DNA from: an uncultured Collinsella sp.
GTDB lineage: Bacteria; Actinomycetota; Coriobacteriia; Coriobacteriales; Coriobacteriaceae
DNA: 8,999 bases
Assembly: GCA_902494605.1 (NCBI GenBank)
Contig: CABUUG010000073.1
Span: 1 to 8,999 of the forward strand
Reading direction: 5' to 3'
How positions within the stretch are numbered: position 1 is the first letter of the stretch; the number at the start of each line of letters is the position of its first letter. This document shows, one piece after another, positions 1 to 7,014 of the stretch. The notes under the pieces were generated by a model, which saw only the letters and a list, made by a program, of their open reading frames with translations, made no database searches and was not told the DNA's origin. The position numbers were made by a program, and so were the translations under genes.

Positions 1-329
1 GCCGCACCCGCCATGACCATGCCGGGAATACAAAAACCGCACTGCACGGCGCCCACGGCGCCAAAGGCGTACACAAAGGCCTCGCGCACGTCCTCGGGCA
101 GGCCCTCGACGGTCACGATGTTGCGGCCGGCGGCAAGAGCGGTGGTCAGCACGCACGCCTTGACGGCTGCACCGTCCACATGGATGGTGCAGGTGCCGCA
201 GGCGCCCTCGGAGCAGCCGTCCTTGGCGGAGTGAATGTGCAGGTCGTCGCGCAGATAGCGCAGCAGTGGTTTATTCTCCGTCGTCGCGTGCACGACACCG
301 TTAACGGTAAAAGTGAATTCCTGTGCCAT
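1..329 (-). CDS. Xanthine dehydrogenase-type molybdenum hydroxylase, [2Fe-2S] N-terminal region (partial, 3' end off window)
   Basis: The minus-strand frame from the ATG at 329-327 is open to the window edge (109 complete codons). A Shine-Dalgarno AGAAGGG sits just upstream. The product has the two iron-sulfur motifs of the xanthine oxidase family. The plant-type ferredoxin motif is CSEGACGTC (C39, C44, C47) with a further Cys at 59 (KACVL). The start of the second [2Fe-2S] domain is QCGFCIPGM near residues 96-104. These clusters carry electrons away from the molybdopterin site of purine hydroxylases. The neighbours ygfK and ssnA make the selenium-dependent xanthine dehydrogenase type, in which this domain is fused to the catalytic domain, the most likely full protein. 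A separate small subunit is the alternative, and the window edge prevents a decision. It lies 12 bp after the ferredoxin gene, so the two are probably co-transcribed. Any catalytic or selenium-related residues lie outside the window. Confidence 0.9.
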   Translation of the reverse strand, partial: MAQEFTFTVNGVVHATTENKPLLRYLRDDLHIHSAKDGCSEGACGTCTIHVDGAAVKACVLTTALAAGRNIVTVEGLPEDVREAFVYAFGAVGAVQCGFCIPGMVMAGA

Positions 330-341
330 GGTGATTCCCTT

Positions 342-821
342 CTACACGCCGGCGGCGATGCCGGTGCGGTCGTGGATGGCGCCATGCGGGCAGACGACGG
401 CGCACATGCCGCACGACAGGCAGTCCACGCCGTCGATATGGGCGCAGTTGTCCTCGATGCGGATAGCGCCGGCAGGGCACTTTTTGGCGCACATGCCGCA
501 ACCGATGCAGCTCGTGTCGCAAATCTTGCGGGCGATGGCGCCCTTATCGGTGTTGTTGCAGCGCACCAGGATGTTCTGGTAGCCGGGGACGAAGGCAATC
601 ACGCGCTGCGGGCACGCCATGCCGCACAGGCCACAGCCCGTGCACTTGGAGCGGTCCACGCGGGCGATGCCATCGACCAGCGCAATGGCGCCGTGGGGGC
701 AGGCCGTGACGCAGGCGCCACAGCCAATGCAGCCTTCGCTGCAGTGGGCGTCGCCGCCTGCGGAGGCGCAACCGCTTCCGCAGGCAACGTAGGCCACGTT
801 ATGTTGAATGGATTTGGCCAT
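342..821 (-). CDS. Soluble RnfB-like polyferredoxin with four [4Fe-4S] motifs
   Basis: This 159-residue protein has four classical CxxCxxCxxxC motifs: C31/34/37/41, C60/63/66/70, C105/108/111/115 and C134/137/140/144. The first, second and fourth run into CP and hydrophobic strands typical of bacterial ferredoxins. Between motifs two and three the stretch VRCNNTDKGAIARKIC (86-101) resembles the ferredoxin half of RnfB-type proteins, where a similar Cys and DKG segment separates two dicluster domains. Unlike RnfB it has no N-terminal membrane helix and no separate N-terminal cluster domain; it begins almost directly with C14, C18 and C27. It is therefore probably a cytoplasmic electron carrier. 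It lies between ygfK (11 bp upstream) and the hydroxylase gene (12 bp downstream), which suggests it shuttles electrons between the two. Its start is set by the ATG at 821; the ribosome site is weak (AGGCGAG) and overlaps the ygfK stop, hinting at translational coupling. The ferredoxin call is firm; the redox partners are inferred. Confidence 0.9.
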   Translation of the reverse strand: MAKSIQHNVAYVACGSGCASAGGDAHCSEGCIGCGACVTACPHGAIALVDGIARVDRSKCTGCGLCGMACPQRVIAFVPGYQNILVRCNNTDKGAIARKICDTSCIGCGMCAKKCPAGAIRIEDNCAHIDGVDCLSCGMCAVVCPHGAIHDRTGIAAGV

Positions 822-832
822 AAGAGACTCGC

Positions 833-3832
833 CTATTTCTTAAGAAGGTACGAATAGTTGTCGCGCACAGCCCTGATGGTCAGGCGGACGGCCTCGGGAA
901 GACCGGTGTTGACGGCATCGACCGAGACGGTGCGGACCGTGCCGGCGACGCGAACCTTAAAGTGGTCCTCGTCCACGGCCAGGAAGCCCTCGTTCTCGGA
1001 GTTCTCCATGTCCTCCTCGCTCCAGAACAGGGTGAGCTTGTCCTTGTAGGGACGACCCTCCTGGTAAGGGCAGAACACGGCGCAGTTGCCGCACTCATTG
1101 CACATGCCGTCGACATGGACGACCTGATGCTTGGCCAGGCCCGGCACCTTAATTGCCACGTTGGCGCGGTTGGGGCACACGTCGCAGCAGACCTCGCACA
1201 CCGAGCCGCAGCCCAGGCAGCGGGTCTTGGTGCAGTTGCGCTTGTCGCGGCACAGCGACCCCTTGCGCTCGTAGCAAGTGTCCTCGCGGCCGGCCTGCTC
1301 GTTGCAGTCGGCGTACTTGTTAAAGTCCACGTCGGCGATGGCACGGGCGACCTCGGCGGCATCGGCGATAGCCTCGACCACGGTGGCAGGACCGCGGCGG
1401 CAGTCGCCCGCAGCCCAGACGCCCTCGACGCCGGTGGAGGTAGCGGCAAGGCGGCCGCGACGGTCGTGCTCGACGCCCGCGGCATCGTACAGGCTGGCGT
1501 CGATGCCCTCGCCCACGGCGCAGATCACCGTGGTGGCGGGAAGCTCAACAGTCTCGCCCGTGGCGACGGGGCTGCGGCGGCCGCTTGCATCCGGCTCGCC
1601 AAGCTCCATAACATCGCAGGTCAGCACGGCGCCGTTGAGTGCCTTAGGTGCCAGCAGCTCGCAGAACTCAACGCCGTCGGCAAGAGCAAGATCGAGCTCT
1701 TCCTCATCGGCGGGCATCTGCTTCTTGGTGCGGCGGTAGACCAGGCGCACGTTCTTCACGCCGGCCAGGCGCTTGGCCACGCGGGCCGCGTCCATGGCGG
1801 TGTTGCCGGCGCCAATGACCACGACGTCCTCGCCCAGCTCGAGCTTCTCGCCCTTCTTGGCGGCCTCGAGGAACTCCAGCACGTCGAGCTCGGCGCCCTC
1901 GCCCAGGCCCGCAGAGCCGGGCATCCAGGCACCGGTGGCCACGACCACGTCGGTAAAGCCCTGGTCCTTGAGCTCGTCAATGGAATCAACGCGAGCGTTG
2001 AGCTGCACCTTGGCGCCAAAGGCTAGGCAGAGCTCGGCATCGTGGGAGATATCGTCGCTCGCGATACGGAACTCGGGAATCACGTGACGGACCACGCCGC
2101 CGAGCGAATCGCGGGCCTCAAAGATGGTGACGGGCACGCCGGCACGCGTCAGGAAGAACGCCGTCGCCAGGCCGGCCGGGCCGCCGCCGATAACGGCAAC
2201 GTTGCGCTCGCCGTCGTTGGCGATGGCCTGGGCGCGCAGCTTGGGCAGCACGGCGGTCATGGCCTCGCGGGCGGCCTTGAGCTTGCTGGCGCGAATCTGG
2301 GCGCCCTCGGGCTCGTAGAACGCACGCTCGCAGGCACGGCCGCAGGGATGCGGGCAGATGGTGCCGGTAATGAACGGCAGGGCGTTGCGCTCGATGATGA
2401 TGTTGAGCGCGTCCTCGTAGCGGCCCTCGTCAACAGCCGCCAGATAGGCGGGAATATCCTGCTGGATGGGGCAGCTCGTGCGGCACGGCGTGGTAAAGCA
2501 GTCGGAAAGCGGGCTCTTGCCGGCGACCTTGCGGTCGGGCAGCGGGCGCAGCGGCTTCTTGTAGAGCGGGTTGGTGAGCGAGTCGGTCTGGATTGCGGTC
2601 ACGGCCTCGAGCGAGACGCCCGCGAACGGCTTGCCATCCAGGTCGGTAAACTCGCCGGCCATCTGGCTAAAGCGCTCGTAGCCACCGGGCTTGAGCACGT
2701 CGGTCGCCAGGGTAACGGGCCAAATGCCGGCATCGTACAGGGCGCGGATGTTGTAGACCGTGGCACCGCCGGAGTAGCTGATGCGCAGTTTGCCATCGAA
2801 CTGCTCGGTAATGCGGCGGGCGGCCTCGATGGTCAGCGAGAACAGCGAACGGCCGGACATGTACATCTCGGTGGAGGGCAGCTCGTTTCTCGTCACGTCG
2901 ACGGGGAACGTGTTGGTCAGCTTGACGCCGAACTCCAGGCCGCGCTCGGCGCACAGGGCAATCAGGCGCTCGAACATGGGCACGGCATCGGCCCACTGCA
3001 GGTCCTCGCGGAAGTGCGTGTCATCGAAGACGATGTAGTCAAAGCCCAGCTCGTTGAGGCGCTGACGTGCAAACTCATAGCCCAGCAGCGTGGGGTTGCA
3101 CTTGATGTAGGTGTTGAGGCCCTTCTCGGTGATGAGATAGGTCGCGATGCGCTCGATCTCGGCCGGCGGGCAGCCGTGCAGGGTAGACTCGGTGATGGAG
3201 TTGGAGACGCGCGCCGGGATGGACTCGACAAACGCGGCGTCAACATGCTCAAACTTGTCCAGGTTAGCGAGCGCCCACGTGCGGCACTCATTCCAAACCT
3301 CGGAGCCGCTGGCGTCCTTCATGCCCTCGATGTAGGCGTCGACCTTGGGGCTCTTGATGCCCTCGAGGTCATAGCCCACGGACATGTTGAAGACAAAGCC
3401 GTCCGGGCTGCCCAGGCCGTACTCGCGAGCGATGAGGTGGCAGGCAAACCATGCCTTCACGTACTCGGCAAAGGCCTGCGGAACCTCGAGCTCGGTCGAC
3501 CACTCGCAGTTGTAGCACTCGTCCTGCGCCACGATGCAGGGCTTGTTCACACACTTGGAGAGCTCCTCGCCGTCCATAACCTGAACGGTCTTGAGCTCAA
3601 AGAAGCGGGAACCGGCCACGTAGGATGCCACGATGTTCTGGGCAAGCTGCGTGTTGGGGCCGGCGGCCGGGCCAAACGGAGTCTCGATGCGCTCGTCAAA
3701 AATGGGAAGCGCGCCCTCCTGGTTGGTCGTGACCATCTTGCGCACGCCAAAGACGGCGCCCTGAGTCTTGTGCTCCTCGATGATCCAGTTCATCAGCTGC
3801 GAAAACGGGATCGGCCTCATGATGTCGCTCAT
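833..3832 (-). CDS. ygfK: YgfK-type flavo-iron-sulfur oxidoreductase ('putative selenate reductase subunit')
   Basis: The product has 999 residues, close to the roughly 1,030 of E. coli YgfK. Domains in order: (1) residues about 1-430, a TIM-barrel region resembling dihydroorotate/dihydropyrimidine dehydrogenases, with KCNPTLLG (244-251), GVKLTNTFP (302-310) and SGGATVYN (354-361); (2) a GltD-like Fer4 domain with C445, C450, C454 and C493, C497, C501; (3) an FAD Rossmann motif GGGPAG (549-554), an NAD(P)H motif GAGNTAMD (674-681) with YRR at 699-701, and the closing FAD motif WAAGD (806-810); (4) C-terminal Fe-S motifs around C872-C886 and MCNECGNCAVFCPY (910-923). This implies electron flow NAD(P)H-FAD-Fe-S to the barrel. 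The true physiological substrate is not visible; the context favours purine catabolism. The ATG at 3832 is preferred because GGAG lies at the correct distance; an ATG at 3955 would add an arginine-rich tail encoded by the hairpin-rich leader. It is the first gene of the tight ygfK-ferredoxin-hydroxylase group. Confidence 0.94.
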   Translation of the reverse strand: MSDIMRPIPFSQLMNWIIEEHKTQGAVFGVRKMVTTNQEGALPIFDERIETPFGPAAGPNTQLAQNIVASYVAGSRFFELKTVQVMDGEELSKCVNKPCIVAQDECYNCEWSTELEVPQAFAEYVKAWFACHLIAREYGLGSPDGFVFNMSVGYDLEGIKSPKVDAYIEGMKDASGSEVWNECRTWALANLDKFEHVDAAFVESIPARVSNSITESTLHGCPPAEIERIATYLITEKGLNTYIKCNPTLLGYEFARQRLNELGFDYIVFDDTHFREDLQWADAVPMFERLIALCAERGLEFGVKLTNTFPVDVTRNELPSTEMYMSGRSLFSLTIEAARRITEQFDGKLRISYSGGATVYNIRALYDAGIWPVTLATDVLKPGGYERFSQMAGEFTDLDGKPFAGVSLEAVTAIQTDSLTNPLYKKPLRPLPDRKVAGKSPLSDCFTTPCRTSCPIQQDIPAYLAAVDEGRYEDALNIIIERNALPFITGTICPHPCGRACERAFYEPEGAQIRASKLKAAREAMTAVLPKLRAQAIANDGERNVAVIGGGPAGLATAFFLTRAGVPVTIFEARDSLGGVVRHVIPEFRIASDDISHDAELCLAFGAKVQLNARVDSIDELKDQGFTDVVVATGAWMPGSAGLGEGAELDVLEFLEAAKKGEKLELGEDVVVIGAGNTAMDAARVAKRLAGVKNVRLVYRRTKKQMPADEEELDLALADGVEFCELLAPKALNGAVLTCDVMELGEPDASGRRSPVATGETVELPATTVICAVGEGIDASLYDAAGVEHDRRGRLAATSTGVEGVWAAGDCRRGPATVVEAIADAAEVARAIADVDFNKYADCNEQAGREDTCYERKGSLCRDKRNCTKTRCLGCGSVCEVCCDVCPNRANVAIKVPGLAKHQVVHVDGMCNECGNCAVFCPYQEGRPYKDKLTLFWSEEDMENSENEGFLAVDEDHFKVRVAGTVRTVSVDAVNTGLPEAVRLTIRAVRDNYSYLLKK

Positions 3833-3927
3833 AGTGAGCTCCTCTCTGTAACGCCCGGCGAGACCGCGCGGCGGGCGCAAATACGGTGTAGCGCTAGCAC
3901 AGCGCCGGCGACCCCGCGGAGGTCGCC
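3833..3927 (-). promoter_or_regulatory. Structured leader of ygfK: three tandem hairpins
   Basis: On the minus-strand RNA three further hairpins follow the stop-proximal stem of ssnA. They are 3927-3921 with 3913-3907 (7 bp, 7-nt loop), 3905-3901 with 3895-3891 (5 bp, 5-nt loop) and 3877-3872 with 3857-3852 (6 bp, 14-nt loop). The last ends about 10 nt before the ygfK Shine-Dalgarno GAGAGGAG. I see no convincing promoter in this gap, so ygfK may be expressed by readthrough from ssnA, with these hairpins influencing stability or termination. The pairings are read directly; the function is inferred, and GC-rich DNA folds easily by chance. Confidence 0.4.
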
Positions 3928-3931
3928 TATA

Positions 3932-3965
3932 CGCGCGTCGGATGCGGCGAAACATCCGACGCGCG
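3932..3965 (-). terminator. Perfect 13-bp hairpin just after the ssnA stop codon
   Basis: Positions 3932-3944 are perfectly complementary to 3953-3965, with the 8-nt loop 3945-3952. The hairpin starts 15 nt after the ssnA stop (3981-3983). No T-run follows on either strand, so it is not a classical intrinsic terminator. It could be a T-less actinobacterial-type terminator, a 3'-end stabiliser, or a partial block between ssnA and ygfK. Confidence 0.5.
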
Positions 3966-3980
3966 CGAATCTACTTGTAA

Positions 3981-5336
3981 TTAGTAGGCGCGATCGTTGA
4001 GCGTGCTCCAGAGCTTCTTGGACTCGGCCATGGTCCACGCGTTGATCTTGTCCTCATCAATGCCAACGAACTCGCGATCCTTGTACAGGACGCGGCCGTT
4101 GATGATGGTGGTGCGGCAGTTTTTGCCCATCATGCCAAAGAGCATGTGGCCGTCGATGTTCTCCTCGCTCAACGGCGTAAAAGGCTTGTAGTCCATAACG
4201 ATGACGTCGGCGGCAGCGCCGGCCTCGAGCACACCAAGCTTGCGATCGAAGTACTTGCTCGCCATCTTGGCATTGTTCTCGAACAGCATGGTCATGGCCT
4301 CGCACCAGCCCACGTTGGGCATAGCGGCGTTGTGGCGCTGAATGATCAGGAAGACCTTGAGGCTCTCGAGCATATCGTGAGTGTAGGCGTCGGTGCCCAT
4401 GCACACGGGAATGCCGCGGCGGAAGAACTCGAGCACGGGGGCACAGCCCACGGCGTTGCCCATATTGGATTCGGGGTTGTTGACGAGCCAGGTGCCGGAC
4501 TCCTTGACGATGTCCATCTCGGCAGGTGTCACGTGGATGCAGTGGCCGAGCATGGTGTCGGGACCGAGCAGGTTGTGCTGCAGCAGGCGCTCGACGGGGC
4601 TGATGCCGCCGCGGTTGAGGCGGGAGTCCCACACGTCATTCATGCCCTCGCACACATGGATGTGGAAACCGGTCAGGCCGTTGTTGGCCTCGGCCATCTT
4701 GTCCATGGTCTCGTCCGAAAGCGTAAAGGTGGCGTGACCGCCAAACATGGCGGCGATCATGTGGTTGTCGTTATCGCGACGCTCCTTGGCGGCCCACTGG
4801 GCAAACTCGGCGTTCTCGGCAATGGCCTGGTCGCATTTTTCCTGACCGCGGCGGTCGGAGACCTCGTAGCACAGGCACGAACGCATGCCCAGCTCCTGAG
4901 CGGCGTCCTTAATGGTAAAGAGGCTGCCCGGAATCTCGCAAAAGCTCGCATGGTGATCGAAGATCGTGGTGACGCCGTCGCGGATGGAATCCAGAATCGT
5001 GGCATAGGCGCTGGCCTTGGTGCCGTCGAGCGTCAGGTTGTCGTCGATCTTCCACCACTGCTGCTCAAGATTCTCCAGGAAGTTGGTGGGGTTGCAGCCC
5101 TTAATGGCAAGGCCGCGGGCCAGACCCGAGTAGATGTGGGTGTGGCAGTTGATAAGTCCGGGCATGATGAGGTTGCCCTGGGCGTCGACGTACTCGGCAT
5201 CCGGGTACTTGGCCTTGAGCTCGCGCTCGGGGCCCACTTCGACGATCGTATCTCCGTCAATGGCGACCGCACCGTTGGGAATGAACGGAGTCTGAGCGTT
5301 GCGGGTAAAGACGGAACCGTTAGCGACCAGAAGCAT
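3981..5336 (-). CDS. ssnA: SsnA-type amidohydrolase (ATZ/TRZ-like metal-dependent aminohydrolase)
   Basis: The product has 451 residues, about the length of E. coli SsnA (442). It is a metal-dependent amidohydrolase. HTH at residues 65-67 (NCHTHIYSG) supplies the first metal ligands, H227 with E230 (FHIHVCE) gives the third ligand and catalytic acid/base, H265 lies in GHCIH, and D316 in GTDAYTHD is the strand-8 ligand. These match guanine deaminase and chlorohydrolase-type enzymes. The ends (residues 1-60 and about 365-451) form the usual composite beta-sandwich that flanks the barrel. The physiological reaction is not established from sequence. Its place between a purine permease and ygfK suggests hydrolysis of a purine-derived ring or amidine intermediate. 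The ATG at 5336 is chosen because AAGGGAG lies 7 nt upstream; the ATG at 5354 lies upstream of that site and has none of its own. The 148-bp gap to ygfK is full of hairpins, so the two may be co-transcribed but unequally expressed. Confidence 0.93.
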   Translation of the reverse strand: MLLVANGSVFTRNAQTPFIPNGAVAIDGDTIVEVGPERELKAKYPDAEYVDAQGNLIMPGLINCHTHIYSGLARGLAIKGCNPTNFLENLEQQWWKIDDNLTLDGTKASAYATILDSIRDGVTTIFDHHASFCEIPGSLFTIKDAAQELGMRSCLCYEVSDRRGQEKCDQAIAENAEFAQWAAKERRDNDNHMIAAMFGGHATFTLSDETMDKMAEANNGLTGFHIHVCEGMNDVWDSRLNRGGISPVERLLQHNLLGPDTMLGHCIHVTPAEMDIVKESGTWLVNNPESNMGNAVGCAPVLEFFRRGIPVCMGTDAYTHDMLESLKVFLIIQRHNAAMPNVGWCEAMTMLFENNAKMASKYFDRKLGVLEAGAAADVIVMDYKPFTPLSEENIDGHMLFGMMGKNCRTTIINGRVLYKDREFVGIDEDKINAWTMAESKKLWSTLNDRAY

Positions 5337-5350
5337 AAATGCTCCCTTCA

Positions 5351-5382
5351 ACATCAGGGGCGGGGTTTGACACCTCTGACAT
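5351..5382 (-). promoter_or_regulatory. Imperfect hairpin immediately before the ssnA ribosome site
   Basis: On the minus-strand RNA 5382-5373 can pair with 5360-5351: ten positions, one A-C mismatch and two G-U pairs, with a 12-nt loop. It ends a few nucleotides before the ssnA Shine-Dalgarno AAGGGAG. Its position suits an expression switch acting with the three-way junction just upstream, but the stem is weak and the role is inferred. Confidence 0.3.
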
Positions 5383-5391
5383 GGCGGAAGT

Positions 5392-5442
5392 GCGAAGCGC
5401 CGGCCTACACCGGAAACGGGCCCTCTCCCGTCAACGCTTCAC
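5392..5442 (-). ncRNA. Candidate three-way-junction RNA in the ssnA leader
   Basis: Read on the minus strand, P1 pairs 5442-5435 with 5399-5392 (8 bp, one U-G). It encloses P2, 5431-5427 with 5420-5416 (5 bp, loop AGAGGG), and P3, 5413-5410 with 5403-5400 (4 bp, loop UGUAGG). The joining strands are UUG, UU and none, so the fold is a compact closed three-way junction. It begins directly after a 7-bp hairpin and ends 55 nt before the ssnA start. The joining regions do not match the classical purine riboswitch. I cannot tell whether it matches a described RNA family; the pairings are seen, a ligand-sensing role is speculation. Confidence 0.4.
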
Positions 5443-5481
5443 CAAAGGGACGAGCCCTTTGAAGTGCGGCTTGGCGCCGCA
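5443..5481 (-). promoter_or_regulatory. Two short perfect hairpins between permease and ssnA
   Basis: Two perfect stems lie side by side: 5481-5476 with 5470-5465 (6 bp, 5-nt loop) and 5461-5455 with 5449-5443 (7 bp, 5-nt loop). The second abuts the P1 stem of the three-way junction without a spacer, which would allow coaxial stacking. Neither is followed by a T-run. Confidence 0.4.
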
Positions 5482-5484
5482 TGG

Positions 5485-5516
5485 CGCCGGCGGACGAGGC
5501 GATGCGTCCGCCGGCG
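5485..5516 (-). terminator. Perfect 12-bp hairpin just after the permease stop codon
   Basis: Positions 5485-5496 are perfectly complementary to 5505-5516 with an 8-nt loop. It begins 16 nt after the permease stop (5533-5535). It parallels the hairpin after ssnA in stem length, loop size and distance from the stop. There is no T-run, so either a T-less terminator or a 3'-end protecting or processing element is possible. Confidence 0.5.
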
Positions 5517-5532
5517 AATAGCACCGAATTGG

Positions 5533-6927
5533 TTACTTCTTGCTCTCGGGCAGGACCAGATTCACAGCGGCATCCTTGGCGGCATCGATGTGCTGAGCCA
5601 CGACCGGCGTCTGCGGAAGGATCAGGTTGAGCACGATGGCCATGATGGCGGTGGGGGTTACGGCGTTGGAGCCGATGACGGTGGACACCCAGGTGGGCAT
5701 GCCCTCGCCGGCAAGGCAACCGCTGGCCATCCAGATACCCAAGCCAAAGACAACGGAGGTGCCGACGATGGTGGTGGTGCGCTGCGTGAGGCCCTCGCGG
5801 GTGAACATGCGCACACCGTTCATGGTGATGGTGCCAAAGACGCCGACGGTCGCGCCGCCGATAACAGGCTGCGGGATGGCGGAGAGCACGGCAGAGAGCT
5901 GCGGGAACAGACCGGCGATGGCAAAGACGGCCGCGATGATCACAAAGACCCACTTGTTGACGACCTTGTTGGAGCAGATGATGCCCACGTTCTGGCCAAG
6001 GGCGCTGGTGGGAAGACCGCCCAGCAGGCCGCCGACCATAGAAGTGAGGCCCTGGGACACGATAGCGCCGGAGAGCTCGCGCTCGGTGGGCATACGGTCG
6101 ATGGAGCCCAGGCAGGCGGCGGAGACGTCACCGATAACCTGGATGGCAACCATGGGGAACACGACGGCGAGGGTAATGCAGACCTCGGGATCAAACTCGA
6201 GCGCGTAGGGCATGAGCTTGGGAAGAGCGAAGACCTGAGCGGTGGCGACGCTGGAGAAGTCGATCATGCCAAAGGGGATCGAAACGATCATGCCAACGAT
6301 CATGCCAAAGAACACGGATCCCAGCTTGAGCGTGCCCTTTCCAAAGTTGGCGAGCGCGAAGACGACGGCGAAGGTGATAAGAGCGACGCACCATGCCTGC
6401 GGGGTGCCCCACAACGGCGTGCCCATGCCACCGGCCATGTATTTGACGGCCGTGGGATAGAGAGAGACGCCAATGGAGAAGATGACCGTGCCGGTCACGA
6501 CGGGCGGGAACAGCCACTTAATCTTGCTGTAGGCCAGACCAAAGAGGACCGCGACGGCACCGCCAACGATCTCGCCGCCCAGCAGCGCGCCAAAACTAAA
6601 GCCCGAGGCGCCCATGGCCTGAAGGGCCGGCAGGAACGCGAACGAAACGCCCATGACGATGGGCAGGCCGCCGCCAATGCGACGGAAGGGAGCGAAGGCC
6701 TGAAGGGCCGTGTCGATCGCCGAAAGAATGAGTGCAACCTGAATGATGTCGGTGCTCTGCTGGCTATTAAAGCCGTAGACGCCGGCCATGATGACCGCCG
6801 GGGTAATGATGCCGGCAAACGATGCCAGTACATGCTGAAGGGCACACGGGATCATTTCCTTAACGGGCGGCATGCCTTCGCGAGTGAACAGGGCTTCAGT
6901 GCCGTTCGTAACCGTCTCCTGGGTCAT
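5533..6927 (-). CDS. NCS2-family (nucleobase:cation symporter-2) xanthine/urate-type permease
   Basis: The product is a 464-residue hydrophobic inner-membrane protein typical in length of bacterial uracil/xanthine permeases. Family landmarks are QHV near residues 31-33 in the first membrane segment, the glycine-rich GGGLPIVMGVSFAF (85-98), the IQVIGD segment (262-267) corresponding to the substrate-binding helix 8, and GQNVGIICSNK (311-321) corresponding to the NCS2 signature in helix 10. It would import a purine with protons or sodium. The neighbouring ssnA, ygfK and hydroxylase genes point to xanthine or urate rather than uracil. Two signature positions look unusual: Q263 where characterised xanthine transporters have Glu, and N320 where the signature usually has Thr; this is from memory and needs alignment. 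The ATG at 6927 is preferred (GGTGG upstream); the possible start at 7014 would lie beside the predicted -10 element. It is the first gene after the divergent control region. Confidence 0.92.
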   Translation of the reverse strand: MTQETVTNGTEALFTREGMPPVKEMIPCALQHVLASFAGIITPAVIMAGVYGFNSQQSTDIIQVALILSAIDTALQAFAPFRRIGGGLPIVMGVSFAFLPALQAMGASGFSFGALLGGEIVGGAVAVLFGLAYSKIKWLFPPVVTGTVIFSIGVSLYPTAVKYMAGGMGTPLWGTPQAWCVALITFAVVFALANFGKGTLKLGSVFFGMIVGMIVSIPFGMIDFSSVATAQVFALPKLMPYALEFDPEVCITLAVVFPMVAIQVIGDVSAACLGSIDRMPTERELSGAIVSQGLTSMVGGLLGGLPTSALGQNVGIICSNKVVNKWVFVIIAAVFAIAGLFPQLSAVLSAIPQPVIGGATVGVFGTITMNGVRMFTREGLTQRTTTIVGTSVVFGLGIWMASGCLAGEGMPTWVSTVIGSNAVTPTAIMAIVLNLILPQTPVVAQHIDAAKDAAVNLVLPESKK

Positions 6928-7014
6928 TTGACCACCAATCCTCGAAATAGTTGTTTTCGCATCTAACGCTCTATTGTGACGCAGTGCGAGGTTGAGGTTG
7001 TGCCTTCGTTGCAT

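Noticed and set aside
3833..3955. Upstream ATG at 3955 extending YgfK by 41 residues
   Set aside because: The added residues are arginine-rich, come from the hairpin-rich leader, and the ATG at 3832 has a well-placed GGAG.
5337..5532. Classical purine (guanine/adenine) riboswitch before ssnA
   Set aside because: The junction strands are far too short and lack the conserved joining sequences and the loop-loop motif of that class.
962..6966. Long plus-strand open frames (962-2026, 2042-4000, 4146-5462, 5464-6966) opposite the purine genes
   Set aside because: They mirror GC-rich coding sequence, have low-complexity Ala/Gly/His/Asp composition with no family resemblance, lack ribosome sites, and oppose well-supported genes.
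6928..7014. Upstream ATG at 7014 extending the permease by 29 residues
   Set aside because: It lies immediately beside the predicted -10 element, so little or no ribosome-binding leader would be transcribed, and the extension is not hydrophobic or family-like.
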